Source of the DNA: Micrococcus sp.
Lineage (GTDB): Bacteria; Actinomycetota; Actinomycetes; Actinomycetales; Micrococcaceae
Reading direction: 5' to 3'
DNA: 64,000 bases
NCBI GenBank assembly: GCA_029961105.1
Contig: JASBVO010000011.1
Coordinates: forward strand, 62,001 to 126,000
The position numbers and the translations under genes were made by a program. Of this stretch, positions 58,345-64,000 are shown piece after piece. The number at the start of each line of letters is the position of its first letter. The stretch's first letter is position 1. The notes beneath the pieces were generated by a model, which was given only the letters and a program-made list of their open reading frames with translations, made no database searches and was not told where the DNA came from.

Positions 58345-58363
58345 CCGGCTGCGCACGAGCCGG
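58345..58363. terminator. Hairpin between the S33 hydrolase and hmp genes
   Basis: CCGGCT (58345-58350), 7-nt loop, AGCCGG (58358-58363), in a 34-nt gap between convergent genes. Short stem and no T tract. Confidence 0.45.
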
Positions 58364-58377
58364 GAACCGGCGCAGGG

Positions 58378-59592
58378 TCAGCGCAGCAGCCAGTCGTTCG
58401 GGCTGAACAGCTCGAAGTGGACCTCGGCCGGGAAGAGCCTGGTCTTGTGCTCCTCCAGCTGGTCACGGATGTCCCGCAGGAAGGCGTTGCCCCCGCACAG
58501 GTACCACTGCGCGCCCGCCGGCAGCGTCCCGTCCTCGGCCAGTGCCCTCAGGTCCAGCCTCTGGTCCTGGTCCCGGAAGGCCGTCACGAGCGGTGCCTGG
58601 AGGCGGGAGGTCACCGCCTCGGCCAGGTCCCGGAAGGCGTAGTCGGACTCGGAGGCGTCGGCGTGCAACACGGTGATCGGGTGCTCCGGGCGGGACGCCG
58701 CGCCCTGCTCCGCGTCCAGCCTCCGGATGAGCGCCACGAGCATCCCGGCCATCGGCGTCGAGCCGATGCCCTGGCTGACCGTCACGATCGGTGAGGTGAA
58801 CTGGTGCAGCACCAGGTGTCCCGCGGGCAGCGTGGCCTCGATCGTGTCCGACTCGCGCACGTGGTCCTGCAGGTGGGAACTGACCTCGCCGTCACGCTGG
58901 ACGGCCACGGAGAAGCCCCGGTCGTCCCACTCGATCAGGGAGTACTGCCGCAGTTGCCGGGCGCCATCGGGCAGCTGCACGCCCAGGGACGTGTACTGAC
59001 CCGGCTGGGTCCGGGCGAAGCCCGCCGCCTCGAAGGCGTACTTCATCACCGATCCGGTCAGCTGCTCCCGGGCGGCCAGCCGCGCGGGCACGAAGACGTC
59101 ACCGTCCCGCACGCCCGCCGAGTCGTAGAGGCCCTTCTCGAAACCGACCAGGACGCCGGCCATGATCCAGTAGACCCGGTCCCAGGCCTCGGCGACCTGC
59201 GGGGTGACCGCATCGCCCAGGACCTCGCCGATCGCCTGGAACAGGTTGTCGTGCACGATCTGGTACTGGTCCTCGGTGATGCCCAGCGAGACGTGCTTGT
59301 GGCCGATGCGGGTCAGCAGCTCGACCGGGCTCGGCGCCGAGGTGTCGACCAGCATGGCCGCGAACGTGGCCACCGAGGCAGCCAGGGCCTTCTGCTGCTC
59401 GCCGCTGCGCTGGTTGCCGCGGTTGAACGTGTTGGCCAGCAGCCCGGGGTGCTCCGCGAACATGGTGCGGTAGAACAGGCGGGCGATCTCCTCGATGTTC
59501 GCGCCCACCGCGGGCAACGACGCCCGGATCGTCTCGGCGTGCTCCGGGCTCAGGGCGTGGCGGTCCACCTCGGGGGCTGTGTCCATGTACAT
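58378..59592 (-). CDS. hmp: Flavohemoglobin / nitric oxide dioxygenase
   Basis: About 404 aa with three modules: globin (1-140, proximal His in RIGHKHVSLG), FAD-binding barrel (about 150-255, RQYSLIEWDD is the RxYSL motif) and NAD-binding domain (about 260-404, VSQGIGSTPMAGML and WYLCGGNAFLRDI). It oxidises NO to nitrate and protects from nitrosative stress. ATG 59592 is chosen because TAAGGT ends 7 nt before it; GTG 59601 would overlap the -10. No neighbouring NO regulator is seen. Confidence 0.93.
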   Translation of the reverse strand: MYMDTAPEVDRHALSPEHAETIRASLPAVGANIEEIARLFYRTMFAEHPGLLANTFNRGNQRSGEQQKALAASVATFAAMLVDTSAPSPVELLTRIGHKHVSLGITEDQYQIVHDNLFQAIGEVLGDAVTPQVAEAWDRVYWIMAGVLVGFEKGLYDSAGVRDGDVFVPARLAAREQLTGSVMKYAFEAAGFARTQPGQYTSLGVQLPDGARQLRQYSLIEWDDRGFSVAVQRDGEVSSHLQDHVRESDTIEATLPAGHLVLHQFTSPIVTVSQGIGSTPMAGMLVALIRRLDAEQGAASRPEHPITVLHADASESDYAFRDLAEAVTSRLQAPLVTAFRDQDQRLDLRALAEDGTLPAGAQWYLCGGNAFLRDIRDQLEEHKTRLFPAEVHFELFSPNDWLLR

Positions 59593-59599
59593 GGGGCTC

Positions 59600-59640
59600 A
59601 CCTTAAACCCCGGCCCCCGGGGTGTTGTCCAGCCCTGGAC
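59600..59640 (-). promoter_or_regulatory. hmp promoter with upstream palindrome
   Basis: Minus-strand TAAGGT (59605 to 59600) is the -10. A 14-bp palindrome GTCCAGCCCTGGAC occupies 59627-59640, about 21 nt upstream of the -10, close to the -35. It does not resemble the NsrR consensus but could bind another regulator. Confidence 0.4.
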
Positions 59641-59642
59641 GG

Positions 59643-59680
59643 CGAGGGCCCGGCCTGGCGACTGCCAGGCCGGGCCCTCG
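59643..59680 (-). terminator. Strong hairpin terminator of terC
   Basis: A perfect 17-bp stem (59643-59659 with 59664-59680) closed by the tetraloop GACT. It starts 14 nt after the terC stop and lies just upstream of the hmp promoter. No T tract, as usual in high-GC genomes. Confidence 0.85.
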
Positions 59681-59694
59681 TGCGCGGGTGTCGG

Positions 59695-60957
59695 TCAGGT
59701 GGTGGGACCCTCGTTGTCCACGATCGTCTGGGTGATGGTCGGGATGTCCCGGCCCTCGGCCCGTGCCGAGGCCGCCCGGGTCTCGTGGGCCACGCGGATG
59801 ATGTGCGAGTAGCTGTCCTTGTGGTCGAGCAGCTCGTCGCGGAAGTGCGGAGAGACCTTCTCCGCCTCGCGCGTCCACTTGTCCATCAGGGACTCGGCCC
59901 GGCGGCGCTGCTCCTCGGTCGCGGTCTCGTCCAGCTTGGTGTAGCGGTAGGAGAACTTCTCCGCGTTCTGCAGGGCCACCAGGGCGCGCCCCTTCGGGCT
60001 GGTCAGGGACGCGACGACGGTGACGATCAGGATGCCCACGATCACGAGCAGGGAGGTCCCCGTGGTGATCTCGATGACCTGGACGTTCTCGCCGCCGTTG
60101 ATGAACGGCAGGTTGTTCTCGTGCAGGGCGTGCAGGATCAGCTTGACACCGATGAAGCCCAGGATGGCGGCCAGGCCATAGGAGAGGTAGACCAGGCGGT
60201 CCAGCAGGCCGTCGATGAGGAAGAACAACTGGCGCAGGCCCATGAGCGAGAACGCGGTGGCCGTGAACACGATGTACGGGTCCTCGGTCAGGCCGTAGAT
60301 CGCGGGGATCGAGTCGAAGGCGAACAGGACGTCCGTCAGGCCGATGCTGATCATGACGAGCAGCATCGGGGTCATCAGGCGCTTGCCGTTCTCCCAGGTG
60401 AACAGCTTGTCGCCGTCGTAGTTCTCCGAGGCGGGAAGCGTCTTCTTGGCCAGGCGCACCAGGAAGTTGTCCGCCTCGTCCTTGTTCTCCTCATCCCCGG
60501 TCAGCTCACCCTTGAGCTGGCCGCCCGCGATGAGCAGCAGCGCCAGGCCGAACAGGTAGAACACGTCCGACCAGGCGGAGATCAGCGCCGCGCCGAGGAG
60601 GATGAACACGGTGCGGGAGATCAGCGCGAAGGTGATGCCGAACAGCAGCACCTTCTGCTGGTACTCGCGCGGCACCTTGAACGAGGCCATGATGACCAGG
60701 AAGACGAAGAGGTTGTCGACACTCAGCGCCTTCTCGGTGATGTAGCCGGCGTAGTACTCGACCGCGTGCTGGGTGTCCCCGAAGGCGAAGAACACGAGGC
60801 CGAACACCAGCGCGATGCCCACGTAGACCGCGGACCAGACGGCCGCTTCCCGGATGGTCGGCGTGTGGGCCTTCCGCACGTGGAAGATGTAGTCGAAGAC
60901 CAGGAGCGCGATGATCACCGCGATGGTGACGATCCAGGTCACAGCATTGATTTCCAT
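59695..60957 (-). CDS. TerC family membrane protein (probable Mn2+ exporter, Alx-like)
   Basis: A 420-aa integral membrane protein with about nine helices. The TerC signatures EKALSVDNLFVFLVIMASF and LTDVLFAFDSIPAIYGLTEDPYIVFTATAFSLMGLRQLFF contain the conserved Asp residues thought to bind metal. A charged C-terminal tail of about 95 residues is unusually long. The 184-nt leader carries a probable manganese riboswitch, strongly suggesting Mn2+ export rather than tellurite resistance. Confidence 0.92.
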   Translation of the reverse strand: MEINAVTWIVTIAVIIALLVFDYIFHVRKAHTPTIREAAVWSAVYVGIALVFGLVFFAFGDTQHAVEYYAGYITEKALSVDNLFVFLVIMASFKVPREYQQKVLLFGITFALISRTVFILLGAALISAWSDVFYLFGLALLLIAGGQLKGELTGDEENKDEADNFLVRLAKKTLPASENYDGDKLFTWENGKRLMTPMLLVMISIGLTDVLFAFDSIPAIYGLTEDPYIVFTATAFSLMGLRQLFFLIDGLLDRLVYLSYGLAAILGFIGVKLILHALHENNLPFINGGENVQVIEITTGTSLLVIVGILIVTVVASLTSPKGRALVALQNAEKFSYRYTKLDETATEEQRRRAESLMDKWTREAEKVSPHFRDELLDHKDSYSHIIRVAHETRAASARAEGRDIPTITQTIVDNEGPTT

Positions 60958-60969
60958 GCAGTCACTTTC

Positions 60970-60991
60970 CGTGGTGGTTCAGGTGACCACG
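60970..60991 (-). promoter_or_regulatory. Hairpin next to the terC ribosome site
   Basis: CGTGGT (60970-60975) and ACCACG (60986-60991) form an inverted repeat. On the mRNA its 3' arm touches GGAAAG, the terC Shine-Dalgarno sequence. It is a candidate expression platform for the upstream riboswitch. Confidence 0.4.
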
Positions 60992-61029
60992 GCCGGACCG
61001 TCACGCGAGCGTCGGTCAGCACGGGACAC

Positions 61030-61140
61030 CGATGGGTCTATGCCGCAAGTCTCTCCGCCTGCCGCTCCGGCAGGCCGCTGCGTCCGGCTGGTCAGTCCAG
61101 CGTGCTGACGTCCGCAGTGTTCGGGATACTCCCCTACGCC
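61030..61140 (-). ncRNA. yybP-ykoY (manganese) riboswitch
   Basis: On the minus strand GTAGGGGAGTATCCC occurs near the 5' end (about 61136-61122), CGTCA in the middle (about 61110-61105), a stable GCCTGCCG/CGGCAGGC hairpin (61058-61076), and CATAGACCC at the 3' end (61041-61034). GGGGAGUA and AGACC are the hallmark conserved segments of the yybP-ykoY class, which activates Mn2+ exporters. It sits in the terC leader, the expected gene. Boundaries are approximate. Confidence 0.72.
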
Positions 61141-61147
61141 GTGGACC

Positions 61148-61153
61148 AGTGTA
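61148..61153 (-). promoter_or_regulatory. -10 element of terC and its riboswitch leader
   Basis: Minus-strand TACACT, within TATACACT, ends about 7 nt before the start of the riboswitch. The -35 (TGAGAC at 18 nt) lies inside the 3' end of uvrB. Confidence 0.5.
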
Positions 61154-61174
61154 TACCCTGCCCCGGGCCGGGTC

Positions 61175-63349
<2,175 letters not shown>

Positions 63350-63356
63350 GCCCTTA

Positions 63357-63362
63357 ACCGTA
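63357..63362 (-). promoter_or_regulatory. -10 element of uvrB
   Basis: Minus-strand TACGGT ends 7 nt before the uvrB ATG; CTGCTG 18 nt further upstream is a poor -35. The same TACGGT hexamer precedes the ECF sigma gene. Confidence 0.45.
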
Positions 63363-63421
63363 CTGCTGACCGGGCCGCGGCAGCAGGGCGGTTCACCACC
63401 GGCGGAGCGGGCCGCGGCCGG

Positions 63422-64000
63422 TCAGTCGTCACCGTCCAGCACCGGGGCCACGTACTCGTCCCAGAAGCGCCGGGTGGCCCGGCGCAGGTCCTCCACGCCG
63501 GCGTCGTTGACGATCACGACGTCGGCCGCGGCCCGGCGCTGCTCGTCGGTGGCCTGCGCCGCGATCCTCGCCCGCGCGGCCTCCTCGGTCATCCCCCGGT
63601 CCCGGACCATCCGCGCCACCCGTTCGTCGGTACCGGCCTGGACCACGAGCACCAGGTCGTAGGCGCCGGCCTGCCCGGTCTCCACCAGCAGGGGCACGTC
63701 CTGGACCACGACGGCGTCCGGTCCGGCCTCGCGGACCAGGCGACGTCCCTCGGCGCGCACCAGGGGGTGGATGATCCCGTTGAGCCGCTCCCGCGCGTCG
63801 GCGTCGTTGAAGACGATGGCCGCGACCGCGGCCCGGTCCATGGTCCCGTCCGCGGCGATCACGACCGGTCCGAAGGCCTCGCGCACCATCGCCAGTCCCT
63901 CGGAGCCGGGGGCGACGACGGCGCGGGCCAGGGCGTCCGCGTCCACGACGACGGCCCCCAGGTCCGCGAGCTCGGCGGCCACGGTCGACTTGCCCGAGGC
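63422..64000 (-). CDS. coaE: Dephospho-CoA kinase (partial, N-terminus beyond the window)
   Basis: Last step of coenzyme A synthesis, phosphorylating dephospho-CoA. The frame is open to the right edge, where ASGKSTVAAEL is the end of the P-loop. DADALARAVVAPGSEGLAMVREAFGPVVIAADGTMDRAAVA and VVQDVPLLVETG are CoaE signatures. About 193 residues are visible, so only a handful of N-terminal residues are missing. It precedes uvrB by 72 nt on the same strand. Confidence 0.95.
   Translation of the reverse strand, partial: ASGKSTVAAELADLGAVVVDADALARAVVAPGSEGLAMVREAFGPVVIAADGTMDRAAVAAIVFNDADARERLNGIIHPLVRAEGRRLVREAGPDAVVVQDVPLLVETGQAGAYDLVLVVQAGTDERVARMVRDRGMTEEAARARIAAQATDEQRRAAADVVIVNDAGVEDLRRATRRFWDEYVAPVLDGDD

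Overview
The window is chromosomal DNA of a high-GC Gram-positive bacterium. Dense genes with many GTG starts, ATGA/GTGA/TGATG overlaps, WhiA, OpcA, DUF3099 and DUF3516-type proteins and TANNNT -10 boxes all point to Actinomycetota, most likely Micrococcales (Micrococcaceae or a close relative). There is no rRNA, tRNA, insertion sequence, phage or CRISPR. Most of the window is conserved core genome. From memory, the order resembles M. tuberculosis Rv1420-Rv1466 (uvrC-rapZ-yvcK-whiA, gap-pgk-tpi-secG, pentose phosphate genes, ctaB/ctaA, sufR-B-D-C-T) plus the uvrA/uvrB region, with local rearrangements.

Layout. 0-5 kb: a lipoate ligase with its accessory domain at the N-terminus; an ECF sigma factor in an apparent operon with Ogt and Tag alkylation-repair enzymes; a four-helix membrane protein; a WYL regulator divergent from an alpha/beta hydrolase. 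5-10.9 kb: ribosomal protein L31 type B, a TrmH-type methyltransferase, a TauE/SafE permease, an orphan ABC ATPase, SerB, and FabG followed by an unusual SDR. 10.9-17.6 kb: DUF3099, a small Cys/His protein and SURF1; an ABC-F ATPase; the biotin ECF transporter bioYMN; a YpfJ-type zinc peptidase. 17.6-22.7 kb: Fe-S assembly operon sufR-B-D-Rieske-C-T. 22.8-27.4 kb: an ABC exporter, ctaA, a GNAT enzyme, and ctaB on the other strand.

27.7-40.3 kb: central carbon metabolism. tkt-tal-pgi-zwf-opcA-pgl runs rightward and meets gap-pgk-tpiA-secG, with sodA behind it. 40.6-42 kb: a DUF2243/CtaG membrane pair. 42-48.5 kb: whiA, yvcK, rapZ, uvrC, an acyltransferase and a HAD hydrolase. 48.5-53.6 kb: uvrA behind an SOS-box-like palindrome, a short GntR regulator, an MBL hydrolase and a trans-aconitate methyltransferase. 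53.7-59.6 kb: a large helicase, a GNAT enzyme, an S33 hydrolase and a flavohemoglobin. 59.6-64 kb: terC behind a probable yybP-ykoY manganese riboswitch, uvrB, and a partial coaE.

Common themes are DNA repair (ogt, tag, uvrA, uvrB, uvrC), cytochrome oxidase and heme A biogenesis (SURF1, ctaA, ctaB, CtaG-like) and Fe-S/redox metabolism. Twelve genes have a TANNNT -10 box only 6-9 nt before the start codon, implying leaderless mRNAs. No gene-free stretch exceeds 300 bases; the longest (27431-27718 and 40318-40614) are annotated. The best candidates for something little described are the sigma-Ogt-Tag module, the YX6K SDR beside FabG, and the small C-x4-C/C-x2-H protein in front of SURF1.
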